From contig OZ026600.1 in the NCBI GenBank assembly GCA_964020085.1, positions 492,701 through 556,700 on the forward strand: 64,000 nucleotides of DNA. The letters run 5' to 3'. This stretch comes from Micromussa lordhowensis (Eukaryota; Cnidaria; Anthozoa; Scleractinia; Lobophylliidae). Shown one piece after another: positions 46,901 to 58,300 of the stretch (position 1 is the stretch's first letter; every line of letters begins with the position of its first letter). The notes under the pieces were generated by a model, which was given only the letters and a program-made list of their open reading frames with translations, was not told the DNA's origin and ran no database searches. The translations under genes and the position numbers were made by a program.

Positions 46901-47590
46901 TGGAGTCTTTTTGAGTGTTCAGAGTCGGTCTCTTTTTCCTTATTAACAGCATCTCATAAATAAGGCACATAACATTCTACGGCATTTTCTTAGGATGACA
47001 AATTGCTCGTGTTCGGTCTTCGATTGTGTTCGTCCCTGAGATGTTTACCGATGATGGAATTTGTGCTCCTCAATGCGTAGGTGGAGGTGACGGCTCGTGT
47101 AGCTTATCTAACTCGCATCGCACCAATTTCATTTAAATTCATACACAACGCATTGTTGGTTTACCAGTGAGGGCTTTACAAGTGAATATATGAAATATCA
47201 TATATTTGAACTGCGGAGAAAGATATGAAGACATGATTGATCATCGCAGTTATGCACAACTTACGCAGTTGTGAAATTAAAGCCTGAAAAAGAATCTTCA
47301 TCATCTAGGGGTATATTACGAACTCACAACGTGATCAGCTCTCAGTTGGCTTGATAGGTCAGTTGGTAGAGCACTTTCACCGATGCAAGTTAACCATGCC
47401 CTCGCGTTAAAGAATAGATTGAAGAGATAAAATCCTTGTACCGAAAATATCACACTTCAACAAGAGAACATAATCTCTTGACTTAAATTAAAACCAGTGT
47501 TTCAGAGCAATACAGCCCGGCATACTCTCAATAGGAATCCCTTCTCAACTTCAGTGTTATTTTTTTAGCCATCTTCACGTCATAAAGGTC
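43990..47590. other. Gene-poor 3.6 kb
   Basis: AT-rich sequence. A 146-codon plus-strand frame at 43967-44407 has no recognisable domain. A perfect 20 bp-arm palindrome is at 44436-44477 (GTGAAATTGGAAAATTTACG, two bases, complement). A weak tRNA-like box A is near 47350. Otherwise nothing was recognised. Confidence 0.5.
44436..44477. repeat. Perfect 42 bp palindrome
   Basis: Two 20 bp arms, GTGAAATTGGAAAATTTACG and its exact complement, separated by AC. It follows the end of the 146-codon open frame by ~30 bp. It may be the core of a foldback element. Confidence 0.8.
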
Positions 47591-47596
47591 ATAGAC

Positions 47597-49020
47597 ATGA
47601 AGTCTTTCAGGATTTTGGTGTTTCTAACGCTCTGCTACCTTGCTGTAGCTGGTGAGTACTGTACTTATTGGATGGCTACATTTTATGGGCAACAGTTTAT
47701 TCAGAAAGCACAAAGCACAGCTTTGGTTTTAAAAATAACCATCTCATCTAAGGGGAGTAGCAACGCTGTGAGTCACTTCATGCTAAAGAAACCGGATGCC
47801 CCACCCCAAAATCTCTTTCCTCTATTTCCTTGAATGTTGCGGCCAATGTTTAGCTAGTTGTAAAATTAGCAGTAGGCCTCTTGAGGCTGCACTTCCCTCA
47901 TTTCTGATAAGGACTAGCTATATGACAGAGTATAAGTACCTAAAATCCGTAGCCTTTACGTCTGATTGACAGCTGACAATCAAATTCACAGATTACAGGC
48001 GAGATGCCCTGGAACAGCACAATCGCTTTCGAGCCACCCACGATGCACCTCCCATGAGGCTCAGCAGTTCTTTGAATGGCGCCGCTGACCGGTATGCACA
48101 GCAGCTGTTCAGCAGGCTGCGTTGCAGGGGTAGGCTCCAACATTCTAACACCCCGGATGAGGGAGAAAATCTCGCCAGTGGTTGGACGACTGCAGATGTA
48201 CCTGAAGCCAGAAGTGTGCAAGATGCAGTGAAATCATGGTATGGGGAACAGTGCAGACCTTGTTGACTTCGGCCTTTTGTAACTGCTTTCTTCAGTTTCT
48301 TGCCACCAAAAAGTGTAATGTGTACCGAATGTCACAGTCTCACAACTCACTCGTATCGACCAATCCTTGTTTTATTGTCCTCTACTCGTACAACGCGTCC
48401 AATGTATACCCTCCTTTTTGCTTTAAAACCTATTTCACAATCACTAGTCTCCGATTTCAATCATCACAAATCTCGTCATCTTAGCCGTCAAATAAAAATG
48501 TCACGCTGTCAACTATAAACAATGTAACGCTGTCACAGATTTCTGTTTAAACGCTGTCAGCGCGAGTTTAACTTATCCAAGGTGGCCCCTTGTAACAAGT
48601 GACTTAATACGTGGAAAGAGTAATGATAAGTACCAGATGGTTAAGATTTAGTAAGATTAGTAAGATCTTTTCTGTTTCATGATTCATAATGTTCGTTGGT
48701 TTGTCTACAGGTATGACGAGGTGTGCCAGTATAATTTCAACTTGCACAGATACCAGAGCGGTCTCGGACACTTCTCCCAGATAATTTGGAAAGCATCTAC
48801 GGAGCTTGGCATCGGCAAATACACTGGAAGAAGCGGAGGCCGCACCTGCACATATATTGTAGCTCGCTACAAAGATGCTGGAAACGTGAACAGCTCCCGG
48901 TATTTTCAGCGCAATGTTTCCAAAGGTTCTTTCCGTGAATCCTATTGCAACACGATAGCGGATAAATCTGTGGGAGGAGACAAGTACATTGATGCTCCGG
49001 AGGGGTCGACCGAGCCTTGA
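47597..49020 (+). CDS. Secreted CAP-superfamily protein 1 (GAPR-1/SCP-like)
   Basis: Exons 47597-47651, 47992-48238 and 48711-49020, phases 1 and 2, all in frame; 203 aa. Exon 1 is a signal peptide (LVFLTLCYLAVA). The CAP domain follows: EQHNRFRATHDAPPM carries the first His, GENLASGW is the first CAP loop, WYDEVCQYNF carries the Glu, GHFSQIIWK is the CAP1 signature with the second His, and CTYIVARY the CAP2 strand. A ~45-residue acidic tail follows with one Cys (ESYCNTIADKS). CAP proteins are secreted or Golgi-associated and act in defence, venom or sterol/lipid binding; the role here is unknown. It is paralogous to the gene at 52367. Confidence 0.93.
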
Positions 49021-49200
49021 GGCGACTGCTTCTCCCTTCCGACACGTTAGAGATAAAGATTTGCTCTTGTTATGATTTTGAATTGCTCAATGCAAAAGGT
49101 TTTTCGAGCTGAGCTGCAGAAGTCTTAATTGTGTCTACTAATAGTTAGATCTGCCATAAGTCAATGCTGTTTGTATCTGTTCATAAACGGAAAAAAAATC

Positions 49201-49206
49201 AATAAA
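49201..49206 (+). promoter_or_regulatory. Polyadenylation signal, CAP gene 1
   Basis: AATAAA, ~180 nt after the stop at 49018-49020; the second CAP gene has one at a matching distance. Confidence 0.6.
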
Positions 49207-49209
49207 GGT

Positions 49210-52200
49210 ACGTTACGACTCACTCTACTGTGTTATATTAAGCTTTTAATGATTGGTTTTCAGAAAGAGCAGTTAAGGACCGTACCTACTACATACAAAG
49301 CTTTTTGCACCAGATTAGGGCCATGCAGAAAAAGTAAATCTTTGCAAGCACTATTGGAATCCACAAAGATAAATGGGGGTAGCCACGCATTTTTTCGATA
49401 ATTACCCTTGAATCTCAACAAAATGCTGACATCATCATTTTTCTGAAACAAGAAGAAAGGATATTTCTTCACAAATTTCCTTTCAATTTGCCTTTACATG
49501 AAGAAAAGCAAACAAACTTTTTGGTGAAAGGTAACATAAAAACTATTTTTGGTATGTTTTTAATTGCAAAATCGTCGCAACAGCGCTTTTAGCCTCTCTG
49601 GCCGCCTTCCTCTGGTTCAGCTAAAATACAGTCTAAATAGCTTTTCCTCACAACCAAAAACTAATCGCGTGTTGCATAGGCTTGCCACCCACATTTCATA
49701 ACATAAAATTTGGGGTAACAACGCGTTTTTTAAAGTTATTCATCTTTTTTGAAAACTTTTACGGTGCCCGTTACATTTTTTCCTGTCGCCTCCCTAGTCA
49801 GTAAAACATTTGCGTCTTCTCTCGCACTTGTTTTGCGATCTCACTACGCCATCTGCAGGTACATGTTTACAGCTGGATTTAAGTGTAATTTTCGACAGAT
49901 AACAGCTAGTGTTTCAGCTGGAAGCCGTTAGCAGTTAGTGGTTAGCGATACGCTGCTTTTCTGGTTTTCCTAGTTTTAGTACAGGTTCATTAAACTTGAT
50001 TTGGTAACAGTAGGAAAATGTTTCTTTCATTTTAGTCGCGTACTTGGTAGTTTAGTTGTAATGTTGCCCGCTCAAAGACTTTTGGCGGGAAATGTTCAGT
50101 TTTATTGTTAGATGTCATGTGACCGGCCAATGAGAGCACGCGCTCTCCTGCTCTACAACAATTTTGTTTATTATAGACACGAGTGTTTTGCTGGAAAATA
50201 CACCTCTCGTAAAATTCATATGAAACTACATCTGGCACACGATTGTCGTATATTCCTTATCATCACTTCTAGTGAGAATACTGATGATGTCATTTCCCGT
50301 TCTTTTGTACAGTTGTTTGTGAAAACAGTCAGTGAAACTGGCGGCGAGCGACAGATTTCTCTATGTATTGAAAATAGAATCACACGGTGGCTTGAAGATA
50401 TGAGTTTTAGATTTCTCGAGCTAAAAGCAATACTCCACTAGCTAAAAGCAATACTCCACTCACTCGCTATACTCGTTCGTAAAACATTGGGCTTTTACAA
50501 GCTGGGGCTTAACTTGCAGAGTTAACAGCGTCATGTCTTTAACCGCGGGGAAAAATGTGGAAAAAAACGTGGATGACTGACAAACGTAGAAATATAACTG
50601 GTGAATGGCGAGGGTAAGCCGGCCATACCGTATTTATTCGATTAAGCGCGGCGAGAGTAGGTAACTTTAGGACAATGTTTTAGCGGGAGATTTTGCGCCT
50701 GAAAGAACTTTGCATCCACATGGACATTAAAATTTGAGGAAAATTCCAACATTCTCATAGAGTCTAGCTTGTAATTTCTTATTGAGAAGAGGTCGAGATT
50801 TCATTCTCCTCTTGTACACTTGGGGTGGGGGAGGGAGGCGCTTATTCGAGGTTGGTGCTTATTAACGTTTCAGTGAGGGCTCTTATTCGTGTAAATACGG
50901 CGCTTGTGTTAAAACAATCAGGAATTTCACTATTCTCTGTATGGGTGGATCCTGCCAATGACCATACATGCCTTGCTGGTGGACAGATAAGTTTAAGGTG
51001 GAGTCAAACTGGGTTTTCACACTGTGCAGGCTTGATATCGTGAAGCGACAGAGATCAGAAAAGCGGTGAGTGAATCAGCTTATGTACAACATATATGAGA
51101 ACTGGCAGAAAATAGTGTATAGCTTTTATCAGTAGGGAGTTTAAAAGAAAAACACGGCGGCAACGGCATTGTTGCTAAACAAAAGGTTTAATGAGCAGAA
51201 CAATTGCTGTACACGTATGTTGTAATTCTTGGTAAATTTCTTTGCCGTCCTCTGCAAATTAAAACAACAACGTGAAATGACCAAATTCAGCGTTGTCTGG
51301 AGAACGTGAACCACGACGGCTAATTTTTTTAAATCTTTATTTTAATTTATCGATGTGTCCTAGATTCAGTTTCGTGATGGCTTTGGCCGTGGTAAACAAA
51401 CTAAACGACTTTAAAGTATCGCGAGATTGGAAGGTAAAATATAAGTTCATTTTTTAATCGACATTGTACCCGTCGTCGCGATTTCTTAAGCTCCTAGTAT
51501 TTCCCATTAAACGAATCCATTGTTGCTCTTTGTTCTAATCTACATTAATTAGGCAGCGTTAATTAATGTAACAAAAAATATAAAACGAGTACGTTTTCCT
51601 TTGAGAATAGTTTCTTTAAAAGTTTCTGTTCAATTAATTACACATTGTCTACAGATTCTCGCGCAATATGAAATGTGTTTAGTTTCTTTTCACTCGATGG
51701 TTTTCATCTCAGTTTACTTGTTTTAAAATCAAAGTTGCCTTGAACGCAATTGACCGTGTCATTTCTTTGTTCAGTAACAATGCTACGAGTCATGAAAAAT
51801 CTGACTTTTCATTTAAATAAGTTATGCAAGTTGTGGACAAGAAACTGGTCCGTTATCAAGTAACACTGAACGAGAAATACCGCAATGTATTCCTACTCTG
51901 TTTAGCATTTCTTCAAATTTCTGTTTTACATTGATGTTTATTGGTACCTGAACAGAAAAAAAACAAAAATCAAAACAAAACCACTTTAAACATTGATAAA
52001 ACGTTCCCTGAAGTTTTAACGACAGCATTGCTTGACAAGATCACCATAATTTTAGGGTTACATTTTTTCACCCTCTGAGGTCATTTTAGCTGGTCCTTGT
52101 TCTGGTGAGCAGCAGGGGAGTTTTTGTTTGATATTTTTCGCTAGGTTTTTTATAAGCTTCCTTGTTTCTAAAGGCATTTAAAAAAACCTAGTCCTGGGAA

Positions 52201-52366
52201 ATACCCTTTCTTTAAAAGTATGTTTAGTTGAGGTGTTAGTATGCTTAGTTGTGAAGGCGCTTTTTCACGCCTCTGTTGACTTTGTAAGTGGCAGAGCCTA
52301 CTAATTGTATTTAGCGTTTTAATTGTTTATACATTTTTCCGGCCAGATTAAGAAAACAAAATAGAA
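49210..52366. other. Intergenic region between the CAP genes
   Basis: No gene recognised. It contains a 20 bp tandem duplication (GCTAAAAGCAATACTCCACT) at 50421-50460 and a MITE at 50628-50901. Short open frames lack any protein character. Confidence 0.5.
50628..50901. mobile_element. CCGTATTTATTCG-type MITE
   Basis: The left end CCGTATTTATTCGATTAAGC and the right end (inverted CCGTATTTAC..CGAATAAG) are imperfect TIRs. GGCGCTTATTCGAGG lies in the right half. No coding content. Confidence 0.6.
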
Positions 52367-54426
52367 ATGTCGTCCTTGGAGGTTTTGGTGTCAGCATTAC
52401 TATGTATGTGTGTGGTGATGGCAGGTAAGTGTGAGATAGTGCTATACACACAGTATAAAGATCAGTGAAAAGACAAAGATTCGATGATCCAAGCACGAAG
52501 GACATATCGATCTCACGGCTAGAAAGCTTACCTCATTGAGCGAGATGTACTGAAAATCTTTATAGCCCCAATGGCTGAGTTCTTTATTCAATAGTCTTTT
52601 TCATCTTTGTTGGAAAAGCGTATACAAAATGCCTATACAAAAGCTAATTTATGTGTATTCCTCTTAATTCGAAAAGCACATCTGCGCTAAAATATCGTCA
52701 ACAGTTAACTCAACTTATGCCCCCCTCCCTCATAAAGATAATATTTTTTTCTGTTTAAACTTTGTTCTGGCTTCTAGAGGAGGCAGAGACTCATAAGAGA
52801 GGGGTGGGTTAACAAATGTAAGGGTCAGGGGTTAAGTTACTTTGCCATACAGATTACAGGCAAGATGCATTGGAACAACACAATAGACTTCGCCATATTC
52901 ACGAAGCTCCTCCCATGACCCTCAGCGATTCAATGAATGAAGCTGCCGAGGAGTACGCGCAGGAATTGTTCGAGCTGGGGCGTTTGAGGCATTGTGACTC
53001 CTGTGAGGGAGAGGGTGAAAACCTGGCCTATGGGTGTTCAACTGCAGCAGAAGGTAGAACTCTCCAAGATGCAGTAAAAGCATGGTAAGTGAAATCTCCT
53101 TAGCCTGATGGAAAGCTTGTTGTACACTATCGGAATAGGGGGGGGGGGGGGGGGGGTTCTTACTGAGATGTTTATACAGTGGAACCCCGTTGATCCCATT
53201 ACCAACGGGACACAAAATCTGGCCGTATTATCGGGGTGGCCGTATTTAACGGGGTTCTTAAATTAAGAAAACGACTGAGGTTTTGTTCAGGCCATAATAA
53301 CGAAGTGGCCGTATTAACAGGGTAGCCTTAATCCGGGGTTCAATGCACAATTCTTCAAAAGGGTGTGTCGATTTGCGTGTCTAGGAGTTGTACTCTCGTG
53401 TAGTTTTACTTTGTCTGGACATGTTGAACAAGTAATATCTAAGGTGAACCAAAGATTAGGTCTTCTGCGCAGAATTAAGCACTCGCTACCATTTATTGCA
53501 CGCCCTTTTTACTACAAAAGTATCGTCCTTCCCATCTTAGACTACGCTGACATGGTATGCATGGGGCGACAAGGATAACACTGCTCTAGTGAACAACCTA
53601 CAGTTGCTGCAAAATAAAGCTGACAAATTTGTTTTAGATAGACCTTTGTATTCTTCCGCAACGGAGGCACTTAGTAAGCTTAGAACAACGGAGGCTTTTT
53701 CATCGTTGCCTCTATGTTTATAAATGCGTTAATGGAATAACTTCCCGAAGTATAGAACTCCTAAGAAACAGCAATGTACATACAGTGTCAGTACACGTAA
53801 CAAAGACGATCTTAGACTTCCATCTCAGGCTGTAAAACGAAAATTGGGGAAAGCAAAGAACTTGTTACCATGCCTTCAGAGATTGGAATAATTTAGATTT
53901 AAGCAATAGAGCACTTTTTCCGTGTGTACATAGCCTCAGCTAAACACGACGAGGGTTGGGAGAATTCGAGACAGTTATGCACCCCGAGACGTAGTCGAGG
54001 GTTTGCATATACTTTCGAGAATTCTCCCAACCCTCTGAGTGTTTAGATGAGGCTATGTAAACACGGAAAAAATTCTCTATTGCTTTTATAAAATAATTCT
54101 TAAAAATGCGCGCGAATCTAAAACGTCACAACCGTGTTTACATACTCTCATCTAAACACACCTATCGACGAATTTGAGCGCGCATAGTGGCTCAATTATT
54201 TTATAAAGAGATTTAAGAAACTTGTGTACCTTATCCGATTTTAAACGCAAATTTTTGGAATCATTCTGAGTTATATAATTTCCTCTTCTTTTGGCATTAG
54301 TTTAGTTATTAATATACTTTATTTCTTTATTTATAAAATGATATATTTAGCACAGGACCTCTCTGTATATCACCGCTGCCGTTAGGTGAGAGAGCTTCCT
54401 GTAATAAATATTATAATAATTACTAT

Positions 54427-54465
<39 letters not shown>

Positions 54466-54847
54466 TATTATTATTATTATTATTTATTTCTTTATTTATT
54501 TATTTATTTATTTATTTGTTTATAGGTACGATGAAGTGTGCGACTTCAACTTTAGCGACCATTCGTCCCGGGGGGTCACTGGGCATTTTACTCAAGTAGT
54601 GTGGAAGGCTTCGACTCAGCTCGGCATTGGTAAATACTCAGGAAAAGATGGAATGTGGAATTGCACATACATTGTAGCTCGTTACAAGCCAGCTGGGAAC
54701 TACCCAACAAGGCTTGAAGACAATGTTTCCAAGGGATCTTTTAGTTCATCTCCGTATTGTGATACCTTGGGGGATAAGTCCCTGGGAGAGGACGAATACC
54801 TTGATATCCCGGAAGGCTCGACCGGCGGTGGTTCCACGGACGATTGA
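52367..54847 (+). CDS. Secreted CAP-superfamily protein 2
   Basis: Exons 52367-52424, 52853-53084 and 54526-54847, phases 1 and 2, in frame; 203 aa, the same length and intron phases as the CAP gene at 47597. Exon 1 is a signal peptide (LLCMCVVMA). Conserved CAP parts are LEQHNRLRHIHEAPPM, GENLAYGC, AWYDEVCDFNF, GHFTQVVWKAS and CTYIVARYKPAGNY. It has an extra Cys pair (HCDSCEG) that copy 1 lacks and ends in a Gly/Ser/Asp tail. Intron 2 (53085-54525) contains a LINE fragment, a MITE nested in it and a microsatellite that reaches the acceptor. The tandem copies imply local duplication with later divergence. Confidence 0.93.
53172..53345. mobile_element. GGAACCCCGTT-type repeat
   Basis: Starts CAGTGGAACCCCGTTGATCC and contains GGCCGTATTATCGGGGTGGC, repeated in changed form at about 53300 (GGCCGTATTAACAGGGT). 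Ends near CCGGGGTTCAATGC. It follows an 18-base G-run (~53139-53156) in CAP2 intron 2. Confidence 0.6.
53346..54415 (+). pseudogene. LINE RT C-terminal fragment in CAP2 intron
   Basis: The frame FACLGVVLS, KVNQRLGLLRRIKHS, then VLPILDYADMV is the post-RT region of animal non-LTR elements. After a frameshift near 53560 it continues NNLQLLQNKADKFVLDRPLY and on to about 53895. A foldback element splits it at 53899-54205. The frame then resumes weakly with FKKLVYLIRF, and the 3' end runs into an AAT repeat near 54415. Confidence 0.8.
53899..54205. mobile_element. Complete ~300 bp foldback MITE nested in the LINE
   Basis: The left arm GCAATAGAGCACTTTTTCCG to GGTTGGGAGAATTCG is inverted on the right as CGAGAATTCTCCCAACCCTC to ATTCTCTATTGC, followed by AAACGTCACAACCGTGTTTA. 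Half of the same element is at 5880-6022 and again in copy B. Confidence 0.8.
54395..54525. repeat. (AAT)n-(ATT)n-(TTTA)n tract reaching a splice acceptor
   Basis: AAT repeats turn into ATT repeats and then TTTA repeats, ending TTTGTTTATAG at 54525, which is the acceptor of CAP2 exon 3. The tract can fold on itself. Confidence 0.9.
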
Positions 54848-55022
54848 CGCGACTATTTGTCTCTTCTTAATATAACTGAGGATTAACTTCAATGACACAC
54901 AATATACTTGAAACAAAATACTAATACCGTGAGCTGAAGTCAATTATACATGCATAGAGTTGCCGCCATAGCCATATAACGAACGCTCTTTGTCACTCAG
55001 CTTCAAACGAAAGGAAAAGTTT

Positions 55023-55028
55023 AATAAA
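55023..55028 (+). promoter_or_regulatory. Polyadenylation signal, CAP gene 2
   Basis: AATAAA, ~178 nt downstream of the stop at 54845-54847, the same distance as in CAP gene 1. Confidence 0.6.
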
Positions 55029-55400
55029 GGCACACCAAACTTAAACCTATTTTCTTTTCTCTGTTTATATACACATAAACATCTGAGGACGCTATTACAT
55101 TCTTGGGGGCGGGACAGGGGGTGTGGTGAGAGAGTATCTAAAGCACTTTGCGATTAGAGTTGAGCATGTGGGGTTTTAAGTCCTTGATAATTCTGAAGTG
55201 GAGAAGTAGGTGTCTCCAAAAGAAGATTGACTTCTTTCTTATAGCGCACAATCTCACAAAATCACTCTATATTTACATCCTTGTGGAACATGGTAAACCA
55301 AGAGAGACATTTTATCTCCCGGGTGGACGTCCATATAACATGCAGGGATTGGAGTGCTCGACGTACTTTTTAGGGGTAAGAAGCGGAATTGGTACCTTTT

Positions 55401-55571
55401 ATTGCTGGTTTTCACATGACGTCACTAAATTTTAAACTTCAGAAATATTGATCCTCCTGAAATTTTACTTTCATGCTGTATGAGAGCAGCTAAAAACTAA
55501 TATTCATACATATTTTCACTCCGAATGGGTTCTTGGTTTAGCGATAGACTACCCTTGAATTTCTAAGCTTC

Positions 55572-55607
<36 letters not shown>

Positions 55608-55801
55608 TGTTATGTTGGTTTAAAAGGTGACTTATTTCGGGAATTCTGCTATCTGAACAGTTCTTGTATTAGAATAAAGTACTATTGTTACGTGTTTGAG
55701 TTATTCGAGAGATAAATTCACTCTTTCGTAGCAAAACTCAGTGACAGATGTTTCTGCTGGTTTCCGGCCGCCATGTTGGTGCCCATGTACATGGGCACCA
55801 G

Positions 55802-55835
<34 letters not shown>

Positions 55836-55914
55836 GGAAAACGTTTCTTCGCATATCTTCCATGAGAAAAATTGCTGTGATCTGAATCTTGGCGAGAGTC
55901 TTTGCATATGTACG

Positions 55915-55954
<40 letters not shown>

Positions 55955-56000
55955 GTTTAGATTTTTTATTTTGAATGGCGTGACACTGAAAACCAGCAAT
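55401..56000. mobile_element. 600 bp TIR element (ATTGCTGGTTTTCA)
   Basis: The ends ATTGCTGGTTTTCACATGAC and (inverted) ATTGCTGGTTTTCAGTGTCAC define the element. An inner hairpin TGCCCATGTACATGGGCA is at ~55788-55805, flanked by GCCATGTTGG / CCAGCATGGC. No protein-like frame. Confidence 0.75.
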
Positions 56001-56732
56001 ATGGTTTTCAACCTCAAAACGTCCCACAGCAGCAGCTTTCGTGGCATCTTTAAGGGTACTGAGCCAACAAAGTCAGCGTCATGCAGATAAAGTGTTGCTT
56101 TAGTGTTAGTACATTTTAGGGGTTGAAACAATCTCAAGCCACACCCACAAAACAGGCCTTGAAACCTCTCAGGGGTTCTTTTCAAAATTTCCGTCGAGCA
56201 CCTTTGTCCTCAGTTTTATATGGGAGTCCCCCCTGGATATTATCTAACACGTGTGGAAGAGGAGAAGACATTTCTCAGTAATCCTTTTTCGCTTAATTGG
56301 AACTGTTACTGTTAATTATTGTCAAGTAAGTCTCGGAAGCGCTGATTTTCTTTCTGTTAAACGGTCGATGTCAAGCCTGGTAGCCAAGCCTTTTTCGTTG
56401 AAGCTGGCGCTCTTTACCGTCTTCATTACTTTTACTAACGGTTTTGTGTGTCGATTTTATGCGATCTTCAGGACAATAGAGTTTGCACTCTATTAGAACT
56501 TCTCTCCATTAAGCCACACGAAAATATTTAATTGCTAGAGCAAAACTCATCAATGCCGGCACCGGACGGGTGGTAAAATTTAAAAGACTTGCCTCCTATC
56601 CCGAGGTACATCCTACAAAGGTTTATACGGGGAATATTCGCCTCAAAGTCCAACCCCTTACGCTTTCGTATACCATTTAACAAAAAAGGAACCCCTATCG
56701 TATACCTTTTATTGAAAAAGGTGCCCTTTCAC

Positions 56733-57079
56733 ATACCTTCATGAGAGGAGAGAAAATATTTCAACCGATCTGTTCAACGAGATAGTCTGTGACCCCACCC
56801 ATAGACTCGACAGACTCCACAGCTTCCTCCCCCAGAGGAAGAATTGTAAATACGCACTGAGACGCAATAGAGATTTCACACTCCCCAAATGCAATACCGA
56901 GCGTTTAAAGAACAGTTTTATTTTTAGCCATGTCTATAATATGTATATAATTTTTCTTCTTTCTTAAAGACAAAGTTGTATATATTTTTTATTTTATATG
57001 TGTGTAATTGTAAATATTCCGTAATTCAGCCTATGGCTGCAAGGTGTTTATAATAAAGTATCAATCTATCTATACCTTC
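56733..57079 (+). pseudogene. LINE 3' fragment with possible target duplication
   Basis: The plus frame from about 56780 reads RLDRLHSFLPQRKNCKYALR, then NRDFTLPKCNTERLKNSFIF and ends in TAA near 56970, a typical C-terminus of a cnidarian LINE. Its 3' end is AATAAAGTATCAATCTATCTA. ATACCTTC occurs on both sides (56733-56740 and 57072-57079), a likely target-site duplication. Confidence 0.7.
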
Positions 57080-57562
57080 TTAAGAACATTGCATTCCTTT
57101 TCTAAGCCCTTGGAATGAAGCTGATGAACATTATAACCGGCGAACATGAAGCATATTCAGAAGAGATGGTAACCAAAAAAACAAGTATTTTATATTCAGT
57201 TCATGTTAACGTTAAACTTAAATCAAAGATTTCCCTGCCCATTCATATACTTCAACTTGTAAAGTCCCTACCCTTTTATATAACTGAAGCCTGAAACGTG
57301 CGCCCCTTTTTAAATAAAACACATGTATATATTATAATATATGCTATATATATGTGACATTTAGCGAGAGGTCCGTATACGTCTTCGGATAATTTGGTCA
57401 GTTCTTCTTAGTCTACAAGTTTATGAACCCTTAAACCATAGACCATATTATATTCCTATGGAGCTTCCTAATAATGGCCAATACCCCAGGTACACAAATA
57501 AAGACCTTTGTTGCTGGATAAAGTTGAAGCCTGTTCTCTTTTTGCGCGTTATAAGTAAATAA

Positions 57563-57596
<34 letters not shown>
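57563..57596. repeat. (ATT)n microsatellite
   Basis: About eleven uninterrupted ATT units. Confidence 0.9.
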
Positions 57597-57597
<1 letters not shown>

Positions 57598-57683
57598 GAC
57601 ATGCTCTGATGTTTGTTTTAATAACTGTTGCACATTCTTAAACTCTTAACAGTTTCTTTAATGGTATTTGACGGGATAATTAA

Positions 57684-57688
<5 letters not shown>

Positions 57689-57757
<69 letters not shown>

Positions 57758-57790
57758 AATCATCTCATATCAAACAAGCGCGAGTGGAAT
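57689..57790. mobile_element. ~100 bp foldback MITE
   Basis: ATTCCATGAGCGCGCGTTGG to GATAGCCAACGAGGCGC, then GCGCCGAGTTGGCTAT to CAAGCGCGAGTGGAAT. The arms are near-perfect complements with almost no loop. Confidence 0.8.
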
Positions 57791-57944
57791 CTGATTGTTT
57801 TATTAAAAACGCCCCCAAAAAAATAAAGAACTAGACTACAATGAAAACAAAAAGGCCCAAAAAATCACGCATACGCACGCCATTTTTGTAGATCATGGTG
57901 TAATGGCTCATATACCATGATGGCTAAGCCAATGAAAGGCCCTC

Positions 57945-57978
<34 letters not shown>

Positions 57979-58300
57979 TAAGAAATACAGTAATTGTTAT
58001 GCACGTTATACTGGTTCTGTGAGAGTGACTATAATACAGAAACAAGAAAAGCTAGAGGAGCGCCTTCATCAGCGGGGCTAATAACCTGAGTTCTCTTTTT
58101 GTTTACATATGGATAGGCCTATAACTTAGGGATTTAAGTGGAGGAATGAGGGGGTATGACTTATATGTCAGGATTTGTCATAATGGTATATTGAAAGACA
58201 ATAAAAGCAATAAAAACGCAATCAAGTCCCATAATAGATCGTCTCTGGTCACATGACATGACACTGCTTCCCTCGTCAGGTTTTCTTTAGCTAGAGTCTG

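Noticed and set aside
47346..47410. tRNA-like box A (TAGGTCAGTTGGTAGAGC)
   Set aside because: No box B at the proper distance and no cloverleaf could be drawn; perhaps a SINE scrap.
54386..54530. Long poly-Ile start of the frame leading into CAP2 exon 3
   Set aside because: It is translated AAT/ATT microsatellite in the intron; the true exon starts at 54526 after an acceptor.
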